From Helianthus annuus (lineage: Eukaryota; Streptophyta; Magnoliopsida; Asterales; Asteraceae): a DNA stretch of 64,000 nt. Location of the stretch: NCBI RefSeq assembly GCF_002127325.2, contig NC_035433.2:11212645-11276644 (forward strand). The letters run 5' to 3'. The stretch's first letter is position 1; each line of letters opens with the position of its first letter. Positions 50,596-61,860 of this stretch are shown one piece after another. The notes below the pieces were generated by a model, which was given only the letters and a program-made list of their open reading frames with translations, had not been told where the DNA came from and did no database searches. Made by a program: the position numbers and the translations under genes.

Positions 50596-52629
50596 TCATC
50601 GCCGACACCCTTCTTTTTCTCCTTTTTCTCTTTTGTTCTCAGATTTGTATGTATCTGATGAATTCGGTTTGCCAGTACTCTTATTCGATCTGTCCGGAGA
50701 ACCCGAGGACAAAATCCTTTCCAGATACTCTCTGGCCTTCTTCTTCTTCTTTCGCAGTCTGGCTTTTTGCCCCTGAGAAAGTTTTACTTTTGTTTCCTGA
50801 ACATTAGGTTCTTGAACCTTCTGTTCTTTGGGCTTGATGTTGACTGGTTTCTTTGCCATTTTCTGAGATTCAACCCTCGATCTTCCCAACGATCTCCTCG
50901 GGCAATCTCTAGCAATGTGTCCTCTGATATGACAGTTAAAGCATCTTCTCGTCTCATAATTCCATCTTTGGCAGTTAACAACGATGTGTCCTTGATAACC
51001 ACAGTTGTAACACACCCTGTTATCATACCATGTACCACCTTCACCCCAAACGCTCAGATCATAGCATTGTCTGGCTTTGTGGTAATCATCACTCCTTCGA
51101 AAAACTGGATTTGACTTTGAAGCACTGTGGTCAAACCTGCACCACTTATTACCAACATTTTTTGAGTTTTCATTTTTTACTTTTTGTAATTTTTCATTGC
51201 GATTGGATGATCGGTCTGATGAACTTTTATTATCTTTTTGAACACTTTTCAAATTTTTATCTTTTTGTTTCTGTTCCACTTTCTTCTTCAAACGTTTTTG
51301 CTTAGAGCATTCTCCCTTTTCAGTCTATTGTAGAACAGTTTTCTGAAATTTTTCTTTTAATTTCAAAAACAATTTTTGTTTTTCTAATTTTTCATTTACA
51401 TCATCAGATTTCTCATCGCAATCTTCAACTTTGACATCGTCAAAGTTTGTGACATTGTCACTTATTGGAACAGAATTGATCGGTTTTGGACAGGGAAAAT
51501 TCAAACTATCTGATGCAGTCACAAAACCTTTCAATTTCTTTTCAAGTTCATCAATCTTGATTCTTGAATTCTCAGCTTCTTTTTCAAGCCAAGAGATTCT
51601 TTCAAGATGGAACTTGATAGAATTTTCATTTTCAATTTTAAGATTTTCAAGAACAGATTTTTCATTTTCCAAAACGGTTAACTGTTCTTGAAATCTTGTT
51701 TCATTTTCTTTTAGATTTTTGTTTTCCAGTTTTATCCAAAAATCTTCATCTTCTGAAGATTTTCTTTTGATTTCAAAAACCTTTTCATTTTCTTTCAAAG
51801 TTTTGTTTTCTGATGTTAAACTGTTTAAATCATTCAACAGTTTATCATTCTCAGATTTTAGCTTTTCATAGTTCATGCATAACTCCAAAATCCGTTCATT
51901 ATCAGCCTTCTTCTTGATCTTCAGAGTATCGTTTTCCAATGTCAAACTCTCCACATCCTTCAAGAGTTTCACACTAGCTGCTTCTGATTTTTCGCATTCC
52001 GAGCATTTTCCTTTCATCTTTTCACCTTCAGCTTCTTTCTTTGTTTCCATTTTGTATGTACCTGCACAAAAAATTTTAACAAAATCAAGAGGATTCGAAC
52101 TTTCATCAATATAACAACCCCTCTTAATATCGTATCTTATATTATTCTTTGATGCAAGACACACATCGATTCGTTTTCTCATTTCAATGATTACATTCAA
52201 ATCTATCTTTCATGATTCTTCTTTTATTTCATCCAATAACTTCCTTTTATCTGCATTTTCATGAAACTGATGATTTGTTATTGTATTGATGAAACTTCTT
52301 AAATCAACACGTGATAGACTAGAATCCCGTTTCAGTCCATTCACAAATTTATCCCACTCCAAAGGTAAAGCATCAACAAATTTTAAAATTCTTTCATCAT
52401 TTGAATACCAAACCTTATGTTTTTCTAATTTGATGATTAACTCATAAAACCTTTCTTTCAACATCTCCATCGATTCATTCTTCATACACAAGAAATTTTC
52501 GTATCTTTTTATATAAACATCCTTACCATATTTCATCTTATACCAAGCTTCTTTAGTCCAGTTATTCAAATTTTCAAGATTTTTGTTTTCTTGTTCATCA
52601 AACATTTTTGCCAAGTTTTGTACAATCAA
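50596..52629 (-). pseudogene. Gag-like ORF with zinc knuckles, two stops
   Basis: One continuous frame of about 678 codons with two in-frame stops: TGA at 52210-52212 and TAG at 51325-51327. The N-terminal third resembles copia UBN2-type gag (LNNWTKEAWYKMKYG, then FYELIIKLEKHKVWYSNDER, FVDALPLEWDKFVNGLKRD). The middle (51500-52050) is a long heptad-rich coiled coil (LKSENDKLLNDLNSLTSENK and similar). The C-terminal part has two CCHC knuckles, CYNCGYQGHIVVNC and CFNCHIRGHIARDC, followed by a basic tail. Gag would form the particle and package RNA. The stops make this copy defective unless they are read through. Confidence 0.8.
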
Positions 52630-53253
52630 ACAAGATCACTTAAAATAACAATCACAATGAATACTTGAGCGAAATCAAAACTATCAGCAATTGTGACAAA
52701 TAAACGGACCAAGTTATGTCCAAATAGGCGGACCTGGTATGTATCAGTTCGAGCGAACCTACACTTGTTCAAATGAGCGAACTGAATTATGTTCAGATGA
52801 GCGAACCAGGATATGATCAAAAGAGCGAACCGGAGTTTGTCCGAATAAGCGGACCGGATGAGCGATTCTATCTCTTGAACAAATGAGCGAACCAGAAATG
52901 TACGTTCGAGCGAATCTATCAATGAAATTGTCTGAATAAGCGAACCAAACAGATGATTTCAAGCGAACCTGTTTAGAATTTTGAGCGAATCTATTCGATT
53001 GTTGTCCAGAAAAGCGAATCTCTCGATAGTTCGTAAAAGCGGATCTCACAATTTACCCAATTTTAACCATTTTTAAGCCGAGTTTTAACCTAAAACTTTC
53101 TAGGGTTTGTTAATTGTATGTTCCACACGTAATACTAAAAAATCAGACAATTTCAACCGTAGGAACCACTTCAAATCGAAAAAGTATGAAAGAAAGAGAG
53201 TAGAAATCAGAGAAATCGGTAGAATCAAGCTGTAGTAGTATGAACTCCTCGTC
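52630..53253 (-). promoter_or_regulatory. Leader of the gag-only element with motif array
   Basis: Between the primer site and gag, about sixteen copies of AGCGRAYC (minus strand GRTYCGCT) occur from about 52690 to 53045 at 15-35 bp intervals, within otherwise unrelated sequence. The same motif recurs in both LTRs. Its spacing and one-sided orientation suggest a protein- or RNA-level signal such as packaging or transcription control. That is inference. Confidence 0.6.
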
Positions 53254-53270
53254 CTGAGCTCTGATACCAT
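53254..53270 (-). promoter_or_regulatory. Primer binding site, tRNA-iMet type
   Basis: The minus strand reads TGGTATCAGAGCTCAGG two bases inside the 5' LTR. This is the standard copia-type primer site complementary to initiator tRNA-Met, and it fixes the element's direction. Confidence 0.9.
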
Positions 53271-53272
53271 TT

Positions 53273-53724
53273 GTTGGACCGTTGTTTGACCCCAAAAAGT
53301 CAGCCGAGACAGTTCATCTTCACGTATAAAGGCGGAATCAGTATATGTGAAGTTACAACAGCTATTCCTTTCTAATTTCTTCTCTTTCATTGCTTTCTGA
53401 TTACAATTTGACAGAGTTCCGTTCCACAAGCAATCATTCAGGTCGCTCAAATGAACATCATCTACAGGTATATATAGAGCAATGTGGTTCGCTCATATGG
53501 ACTGCCATATGAGCGGACCTACATCATTGACAAATAAGCGAACCTCACCTGAAGACTAATAAGCGAACCTTAACACTACCCTATGAGCGGACCTATATAC
53601 AATATGTACATAAAAGCGAACCTATCAACATAAAACCTAATTTTGACATTCTAGACCCTATGTTGACCTATCTTGACCTAAGACTTGATGTAGACGAAGT
53701 CAACAGACATTCCGTGCACTAACA
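53273..53724 (-). repeat. 5' LTR of the gag-only element
   Basis: 452 bp, nearly identical to 48116-48569. Differences by eye include CCCCG/CCCCA near the edge, a TTTT/TCAT change, one missing C and a few substitutions. Confidence 0.9.
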
Positions 53725-53729
53725 ACCGG

Positions 53730-55501
53730 ATTGGTCAAGGCCATTCGAGATCATGTGTGACGCAAGCGACACTACTATTGGTGCAGTTTTGGGTCAACGG
53801 GTTGACAAGAAACTGGTGGTGATTTACTATGCAAGCAAAACGTTATCTGAAGCGCAACTGAATTACACCACAACCGAGAAGGAATTATTAGCGGTGGTGT
53901 ATGCTTTAGATAAGTTTCGCTCGTATATTTGGGGGAGCAAGGTGGTGGTATATTCGGACCATAGCGCGGTCTGTTACTTGATGGAGAAAAAGGATGCGAA
54001 GCCTCGTTTAATTCGGCGGGTGTTGTTGTTGCAAGAATTTGATTTAGAAATCCGAGACAAAAAGGGAAGTGAGAATGTAGTGGCGGATCATTTGTCTAGG
54101 ATTCCGGTTGAAGGGATTGATGATGTTAGTGAAATAAATGAAAGCTTTCTCGACGAGCAACTCCTAGCCGTTTCCACCTTTGTTGCACCGTGGTATGCTC
54201 ATTATGTAAATTACCTAGCCACGGGTGCCATCCCAAGTCATTGGACTAAGAAGCGGAGACAACAATTCATGGTCCAAGTGAAGCAATATATTTGGGATGA
54301 ACCGGACCTTTTCAAGATTGGGCCGGATCAAGTCATTAGGAGGTGTGTGCCCGAAACGGAGGTATTGGAAATTTTGACCCATGCTCATTCATCCGCATGT
54401 GGGGGTCACTTTAGCGGGCACAAAACGGGTTATCGGGTTCTTTCATGTGGGTTTTATTTGCCCACCATTTTCAAGGATGCATGTGAGTTCGCGAGAAATT
54501 TCATCAATTGCCAAAAGATGGGAAGCATATCGAAGAGGGATGAGATGCCATTACATCCAATCTTGGTTGTAGAAATATTTGATGTTTGGGGCATTGACTT
54601 TATGGGTCCCTTTCCGAATTCGAATGGTTTTCTATACATTTTGGTGGCGGTACATTATGTCTCTAAGTGGATTGAAGCCATTGCAACACACACAAATGAC
54701 CATTCGGTTGTTTGCAAATTTGTTCAATCCAACATCTTTGCCCGGTTCGGCATTCCGAGAGTTATCATAAGTGACGGAGGTTCGCATTTCAAGAACTTCA
54801 ATTTCGGGAAATTGTTGAAGAGATATAGCGTGAATCACCGGATTGCCACACCTTACCATCCGCAAACGAGTGGACAAGTCGAAGTGTCCAACCGTCAAAT
54901 CAAGGAAATTCTCTTGAAGACGGTAAGAACGGATAGGAAGGATTGGTCGGGTAAATTGGATGATGCGTTGTGGGCATACCGAACGGCCTTCAAAACTCCG
55001 ATTGGCACAACACCTTACCGGATGGTGTATGGAAAGGGTTGTCACTTGCCAATGGAGTTAGCGCATCGGGCTTATTGGGCGATTACTACGGTTAATGCGG
55101 ATTACAACGAAGCGGGGAAGATGAGGAAGCTACAATTGTGTGAAATTGAGGAGCTTAGAGATGAGGCTTATGAATGTGCATCAGCTTATAAAGACAAGCT
55201 CAAGAAAGTACTCGATGCGAAGTTGAGGAAGAAAACCTTTGAAGTGGGTCAAAAGGTCTGGTTATATAATTCAAGACTCAAGATGTTCGCGGGTAAGCTT
55301 AAAAGCAAATGGATGGGCCCATATGTCGTTCGGCGGGTTGGAAGGTTTGGTGATGTAGACATCCAAGATGAGCAAACGTTAAAACAACAAACGGTGAACG
55401 GTCACCGGTTGAAACCGTACTTGGAGGGGAACGACATAAACAATTTGGAGCTTGACAAAGTGGGCTACATCTTGCGCCCGGTCGATGAGGAACAACCGTG
55501 A
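53730..55501 (+). pseudogene. Athila pol 3' part: RNase H and integrase
   Basis: Resumes the pol frame after the inserted element with [19 protein letters not shown] of RNase H and [13 protein letters not shown]. The integrase zinc-binding region follows ([12 protein letters not shown]...[12 protein letters not shown]), then the catalytic core with D in [11 protein letters not shown] in [10 protein letters not shown] and E in [17 protein letters not shown]. The C-terminal part has [14 protein letters not shown] and ends RPVDEEQP. This segment itself has no stop or frameshift. It cannot be translated as a polyprotein in place because pol is interrupted upstream. Confidence 0.9.
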
Positions 55502-56647
55502 GAGGCCCAGGTTTGGTAGTGTAAATAGTAGCATTTTATTTTGTTTTGTTTTGTATAATTTGTGCAATTACCGTATTTCTTTGAAATCCATGTTTGAAAC
55601 AAGTGTGGGGATATTCGGGTCACGAATTGCTCTAACATTGTGTTGAGGACACCACGGAACTTTCGAGGGGGTAGGGTGATTTTTATATGTTTTTGAAAAA
55701 TTCAAAAACACAAAAAAAAATCAAAAAAAAAATGAAAAAATATAAAAAAAGTACACTTGAAACGAAATTTTGCAGCAAACCAGATGTGTCCAGATGCCAT
55801 CGTAATTACGGTGGCACCGTAAGTTACAAGTTACGGTGGCCTTAAATTTGTTTGGCTTTTACGGTGTTTCGCTACTGATTTACGGTGGGATTGTCTTGCC
55901 AGCATCCACCGTAATTTACGGTGGACCTGGCGAGACAAAGGGTCATTCCTGGTTCGGCGTTTCATATAAAATTTTTTTTAATTAACATAATCATCCATCA
56001 CGTGAAGACACCCCAGCCACTCCTTTTCTCCTCACCTTTCTCATCCATCTCTTTCTTCCATCACTTTCCAAACCCCACAAGATCTCCATAGCTTCTTCAA
56101 CCTTTAATCACCCATAACTTCGTCAATTTTCAACCAAATCAAGTGAAATCGGAGTCTATTTTGGCTAATTTTTCACGCACTTTCTGATTTTGAGAAGAAA
56201 TTGGTGAAAAAACGAAGGTTTTGGGCTCGGATTCCAAACCCTAGTCCGAAAATTTTAGGGGTTTTTTGAAGCTTTTGTTGCACAAGTGTGTTAGCATCTC
56301 CAAACCAAGGTATGAAAGCTTATTTGTTACATTTTGATGCTACATTGTGAAAAGTAAGGTTATTTAGGTTATTTGCCCATACCCACTTGCTTGTTCTTAG
56401 ACATGGTCATGAAATTGGTTATTTGAACATGGTTATGGTTGTAGATGTGGGATTTGTGATTAAAGTAGTGAACTTTTGGGATGCTCTACAATGTAGAGAC
56501 ACCATGCCCGATTTTTTTTGAAGAATTCTTGATAAATTTTTGGTTCACTAACATCTACAACCATGGTAACAAGCAAGTGTGGGGATATTGTGAGAGAAGA
56601 CTAATGTTTGCGTTTGGTTGTGTTGTTTGCTCTAATATGTGTAGAAA
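55502..56647 (+). promoter_or_regulatory. Athila spacer between pol and the third ORF
   Basis: Contains AAGTGTGGGGATAT at 55601 and 56575, an A-rich tract (55690-55750) and several CACCGTAA/TTACGGTG elements. These include a perfect 19-bp palindrome CCACCGTAATTTACGGTGG at 55906-55924, like that in the LTRs. This could be a promoter or leader for the downstream ORF. A subgenomic or spliced RNA is expected for such ORFs, but no signal here proves one. Confidence 0.5.
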
Positions 56648-58353
56648 ATGGCACGGACAAAAGAAAAGACCGGAGCTAGTTCATCTTCGTCATCGAAGGG
56701 AAAGGGCAAACAGCCGGAACAACAACCAAGGAAGAGACAATACATGGGTCGAGTAAGCGAAAGTGAAAGTGAAGATGAGGAAATGGAGTTGGACCCGGCT
56801 GAAAAGCCGAAATGGGACTCGGGTCCTTTGGATGAACAGCCAGAGCATTGGCAACCAGCTTTATATCATGACCGTATGAATAAGTTGAAGAATAAGGCAG
56901 CGGCCTTTATATGTGAGAGGGAAGTTCGGGAAGTTGAATTTCAACAGTTCGGTGTGTTTGACAAATTCCGCGCTTTAGGTTGGGAATCGGCACTTAAATG
57001 TTTTGACAAAGATAAAAGCAATTTGTTTATCACCGAAATTCAAGAATGGATGGCAACTCTTAAGGTTAACACATATGAAAAGCCATCACAAATGAAGTTA
57101 GTCGGTGAAGTGCACGGGATTCCAGTGGAGATGTCTTTTGACACGTTGAAGAAGCTCGGGAAATATGATAGTCTTCCAGCTCGAGATTATATGATTCCCA
57201 CCCTTGATAACCTTTTGGTGAAGCCGGAGAAGCACCCCCGTTGGAACGACATGTACTTATCATGGAGTTTTGTATCGGAAGAATTAAAAAATCGAAGCAA
57301 AATTGTTGTTGGCAATTTGTCTTTTGAATGTCATACCACGAAGGGGGAACAAAGAGCAAGTAAGATTCCTGGAAGTACCAGTTCTCTATTCACTTCTTAC
57401 TGGGGGTCCGCGCTTCCCAATCCGTTATTTGATCATGAACCACCTATGGATCTCCCGGAACAAGTTTGGAAGAGACATTATTCCATATTGTCGAATCATC
57501 ACGGGGTTAATGAAGCAACAAAAGGCACTTATGTCAGAAGATAGAGGAGCAACAAAAAGACATTAGCCTTTTACTCTAGACAAGATGGGGATTGGTTGGA
57601 ATTATACGCAGTCGGAGCGGTACCATAAGCTTAAGTCGGAGGGGCAGAGATGGAGAGCGTTAAAGGCGTGTGCTAGAGATTTGTTACCGGGTGAAGAAGA
57701 TGAACCCGAGAGTGATGCAGAAATCCAAAGTGGTGACGATGATTATGCGGATGCGCCGCATGATGGTGAACATGTGAACGTGAATTTGGGGCAAGGGGGC
57801 CCGGGTGGAGATTATGGTGGCGCTTTCTACGACTATACGGAGCGTTCTTATGTGCCCGGGTGGGCTTATGAAGGTACCATGCAAGAGGTGATAGCAAATC
57901 AACGTCCTCCGGCTTCCGTTTTTGAAACTTGGTCGGGTCCGGAGCGGACGTTATATGATCAAAATACAATGATGAGTGCAAGCATAGAGCGGTCCTTGAA
58001 ACAAAGCTTTGATTGTAATGAGGCGTGGAATCGCACCTTTGCGTATTACCAAGAAGTGGAAATGAATAATCGGTACCACGATGATCAAGAGAGAAGATTG
58101 CATGCAGACTGGCACGCCGGGCGTGCCAGTGGTTGTGGATCCACAACATGTGGATTATGCCTCTCTACCACCTTATGATGGTAGTGTGTCGTATCCGACT
58201 CCACAACTTCACCACTCACAATGGATCGACCCGAGGCAACAAGAAGGAGCTCAACAACAACAAGGAGGGAGTAGTAGCGGCTCATTTGCGTTTGGAGAAT
58301 GGAACGACATGATGTCTTCCATTTTTGGGCCTTCGGGACCGCGCTATTATTAG
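56648..58353 (+). pseudogene. Athila third ORF (env-position protein)
   Basis: Begins MARTKEKTGASSSSSSKGKG at 56648, with a basic Ser-rich start and an acidic stretch (SESESEDEEMELD). It then runs into a region (KLKNKAAAFICEREVREVEF, LGWESALKCFDKD, MSFDTLKKLGKYDSLPARDY) resembling the plant transposon-associated protein often found at the env position in Athila elements. Stops near 57542 and frameshifts near 57570-57610 and 58120 break it. The C-terminal part (57585-58353) is acidic, then Q/S-rich, and ends FGPSGPRYY. No signal peptide or membrane segment is evident, so an envelope role is not supported. Confidence 0.65.
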
Positions 58354-59621
58354 TCAGGTTGTGTTCCTCCTTTGTATATTTTGTGCATATTTGTTAGTTT
58401 GTTTTGTTCATGGTCGGGTGGTTAGGTGGTGTTAGTTGTTATGTTGTGTTTGGGTTGGTGCTAGTCGGTGGTGTGTTGGTGTTAAAAAAAAAGAAGAAAA
58501 ATATAAAAAAAATTATAAAATGAAAAATCCAAAAAGAAATTTGTGGTTTGAGTGTTGAGCTTTTGGTTGATGTTGAAGGGTTTAGTGATCAAAGCCTCCT
58601 AAAACCATACATTGGGGTCAATGTATCCCAAGTGTGGGGATGGGGGGTAATTTTTGAAGATTTTGAAAAATTTTGAGTCAAGCAAAACATTGTGAAAATT
58701 TGAACACCCTAAATTAACCCCAAATGATGCACCGGCAACCCTTGATACCCTTTTCATTCTTGGTGAGAGTTGAAGCCACCTTGTACATAAATAATGCTTA
58801 TCTTTGATGAGAGTGGCAACGGGTGGGGGTGCATTAGAACTTGTGCTTGAATGCGGTTTGAGTCCTTAGTTGAATGTGAATGTGAATGTGAAAAGGATAA
58901 GGGCAATTAGGTAGCTTCGTCTTGGTGTGAGCGAGGGTGGGATTTGGGGGGTTGGACCTCATAAGTTATATATATGAGCATGGTTGCGAGAGGGGCGGGG
59001 ATTTGGACATGTAGTAGCCATTTTGTGCCAAAAAACTTATCGTTTGTTACCCCTAGCTACTTACTTAAAAATTTACCCAATTTAACCTGGTCTTATAGTG
59101 CTAGTAGTTGCTTTAGTCGTGTTTAGATATGTTATGTGAATCTTTCTATTTGTTTAAAAAAAAAGCAAAAGCAATAGAAAAAATGATGAAAAAGAAAAAG
59201 AAAAAAAAGTGATGGTAGTTGTCTTGTATATATTAGTTAACTTGGTAGTTGTTAGTTTACTTTATTGTAATAAAAAGACCTGGTTAAGTTTCGCTACTTC
59301 ATATATATTCCATTTCCTACCCATACACCTAGCCACGTTACAACCTTGGAAGTCCCTTTGATTTGCATTCATGTTCGACACATACTAGGAGAAGAATCGA
59401 TTTAGGTACAAGCTTATAGTTGTGCAATCACCCGTTAGCCGTTGTGTGTCTAGCTCATGTTGCTAGTGCTTACTTGTTACCGAGAGGAGAGACATAGCGA
59501 GGGGTGCATTAGTTGGGTGTTAAAAAGGGGTTAGTAAAATGGATTGCATGTTTTTGCTTGGTTTACAATGATCACTTGTTGAGAAAATGGTTTGATGAGT
59601 TGCTTGGGACAAGCAACGGTT
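58354..59621 (+). other. Athila 3' spacer
   Basis: Noncoding. Contains two A-rich tracts (58480-58530 and 59155-59215), another polypurine-like AAGTGTGGGGATGGGGG at 58630, and GAATGTGAATGTGAA near 58870. No gene. Confidence 0.6.
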
Positions 59622-59634
59622 AAGTGTGGGGATG
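59622..59634 (+). promoter_or_regulatory. Athila polypurine tract
   Basis: AAGTGTGGGGATG directly precedes the 3' LTR. It serves as the plus-strand primer in reverse transcription. Confidence 0.8.
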
Positions 59635-60806
59635 TGACGGGTGGTCCATTGGACAACCCTTTATGATGTTAAAAGACAAGTTTATCCCTCATTTAAGTGT
59701 GTAATTATCTTGAATTAGATAACTTCTGTTGCATATGTCTCAGGTGCGGTTTGGTGGCTTAAAGTGGAGAAAATGCAGCTTTGGAGAGTTTGAAGATGAA
59801 CGGGTCGTGTACGGAACGAAAGAAGAAACAAGGCACACATTTCAGGGGTCCACTCACCGTATTTACGGTGGCCCTGAAACATCACCAAATTCCACCGTAA
59901 CTCAGAAGAACCATACCGTAACACTTTGAACATCACCGTAAATTACGGTGATACCGTAATTTACGGTGGAGGCTGCGACAGAACCGTAACTGCCCTCATT
60001 AAGTCAGTTTTATGGTGCCTTTTCAGCTATTCTCATCATTGGACGGTTTTGGAGCTTGCTAGGGGCGATTTTAGCTATCTTGCTTGGTTGTAAACAATTT
60101 CTAAACAACTTGTTAGTGTTTTTAATTCCTATGAACATTGATATGTATGTGATGATGATTGGCCAAGTCATGAGTGGCTAAACTTATGGTGATCATCCTA
60201 GGTTGAAGGTTTGTCTAAGACATTTGTGTTTTGATTCTTATTTCTAGAATAATAGACTTGCTATGATGGTTTGTTTATTATGGTGTGTTGTTTGCTTGTT
60301 CGTAAATTGTTAATTTGTATGTTAATCTTAGTCTAAACCATACGTTCTTGGTGCCGTTGGCAATCGAGATATCATGGGCGGGATTAGGATTGAGTATTGA
60401 TTAATTGGTCATCGGGTAACAACCTTGCGTTCTACGAATCCGAGTACTTAGTTCCCTTTCATCACGACAAGTGATAACACATGAACCATGTCTATTTGGT
60501 TCTTTCTAGTTGAATATTAGCATGAATGTCAAAGCAAACCGGAAACTTAGGATGGTCATTTGTCTCTAAATTGTTTACAAAACCAATTCTCTATTCGCAA
60601 TTTAATTAGTAATCTTAGTTTTAAAAATCAAACAAACAATCCAACTCTTTGAATTTACTTTTTATTGTAAATAGTTTAATCTTAGTTAACTAGATACACT
60701 TCTAAATGACACATATTCCACAAACTCCCTGTGTTCGATACCCACTTACCGCTAGCTATTAGTAGTAATTGGATTAAATTTGCGTGTACCTACGACAACC
60801 ACGTCA
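59635..60806 (+). repeat. Athila 3' LTR
   Basis: 1172 bp, TG...CA. It matches the 5' LTR apart from scattered substitutions and a shorter palindrome cluster (59850-59970). Confidence 0.9.
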
Positions 60807-60811
60807 GATAC

Positions 60812-61700
60812 TCTTGCAAATAAGGAGGAGGATTATGTGGACGAGTTGACCTACGAATAAGAGGTGGTGGAGGAGGAGTAGGAATAATGTTGGATGGAAT
60901 AGTATGTGTGGGAGATGGATGAGAAGGAAATTGATTATGAAAATTGGGTTCATTGAGAGATGAAGAATAAGAAGGAGAGGAATGATCTGATGTATTAAAC
61001 AGATTTTGGATATCATCAATAGTGGGAAAAAGAAAAGATGAATTTGAGGTTTTAATGGAAGGAAAGAGATGTGCAAAGAAAACAACATCTCTAGAGATGT
61101 AAACAGAATTAGTATAAAGATTATAAACATTGTAAGCCTTTTTACCAATCAGATATCCTATGAAAACACAAGGAAAAGCTCTTGAGGAGAATTTATCTCT
61201 GCCTCTATTGAGAGTATAAGCATAGCATAAACATCCAAAACTCTTAAGATGAGAATAAGTGGGAGGTTTGTTAAACAACATTTCAAATGGAGTTTTACCA
61301 CCAAGAAGTTTAGAAGGAAACATGTTAATAAGATGAGTTGCTGTTAAAACACATTCTCCCCAGAATTTTAAAGGCAGTTTCGACTGAAATAATATGGCTC
61401 TTGAGGTTTCTAGCAAGTGCTTGTGTTTTCATTCGACAACCCCATTTTGTTGAGGGGTTGCAACACAACTGGTTTGATGTAGAATTCCTTTGGTCAAGAA
61501 ATACTCAGTTGGTTTATGTCCAGATCCAAGTTCCAAAGCATTATCAGACCTAATGCATTTGATATTAGTTTGAAATTGAGTATGAACCATCTCAATAAAG
61601 CCTTGGAGAACCAGAAATGCATTGCTTTTGGTGGTAAGAAGGTGAGTTCTGAAGAAGTAGGACGAAGCAAAGTTCTAGTAACAAAACTAATCTTATTCTT
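60812..61700 (-). pseudogene. Copia integrase, 5' part of the split element
   Basis: The minus strand encodes the second half of a copia integrase: core remnants around IRSDNALELGSG (catalytic D) and TPQQNGVVERKH (catalytic E), then FWGECVLTATHLIN, PFEMLFNKPPTYSHLKSFGC and the proline-rich linker that leads to RT. One or more frameshifts lie near 61417 and 61500. The reading frame reaches PPPYLQEY at the Athila target site and resumes at 42324. Confidence 0.8.
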
Positions 61701-61860
61701 TGCAGAAAGAGCAATTGACATCGAACGTTTCCAAGCTCCAAATCCAGATCCATCGAAGGATTTTGAGACGAGCAACATGCCAGGATGATCAGAAGGATGA
61801 AGATACAACGGATTTGAAGGCTCAATCGAAGTATTGATCGGATTCTGGCATTCTGAGAAT
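61680..61860 (-). pseudogene. Copia gag N-terminal remnant
   Basis: The minus strand carries YLHPSDHPGMLLVSKSFDG, then AWKRSMSIALSAKNKISFV, a typical copia gag N-terminus, with a TGA a few codons upstream. Integrase sequence follows almost at once, so most of gag, protease and the first half of integrase have been deleted. Confidence 0.75.

Larger units (their letters stand above)
48116..53724 (-). mobile_element. Gag-only (TR-GAG-like) copia-type element
   Basis: Two LTRs (48116-48569 and 53273-53724), exact 5-bp duplication ACCGG (48111-48115 and 53725-53729), a tRNA-iMet-type primer site and a gag-like ORF, all on the minus strand. There is no protease, integrase or reverse transcriptase. 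This matches non-autonomous gag-bearing (TR-GAG) retrotransposons, which need pol supplied in trans, probably by a copia partner. The LTRs differ at only about five positions plus small indels, so this is the youngest layer of the nest. Confidence 0.9.
42325..60806 (+). mobile_element. Athila-type Ty3/gypsy element, complete ends
   Basis: Bounded by LTRs beginning TGACGGGTGG and ending ACGTCA, and flanked by an exact 5-bp duplication GATAC (42320-42324 and 60807-60811). The primer site matches tRNA-Asp, gag and pol are followed by a third ORF after integrase, and the polypurine tract is AAGTGTGGGGATG. This layout is typical of the Athila lineage. The coding region is broken by point stops and frameshifts, and pol is split by another element (48116-53724). 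Without that, the element would be about 12.9 kb. The two LTRs differ by roughly fifteen substitutions by eye, plus a repeat-number change. Confidence 0.9.

Noticed and set aside
51030..51305. Plus-strand frames over the gag-only element
   Set aside because: Antisense shadows of the zinc-knuckle gag ORF.
56648..58353. Retroviral envelope gene
   Set aside because: The position is right, but there is no signal peptide, membrane segment or recognisable envelope motif. It fits the plant Athila third ORF better.
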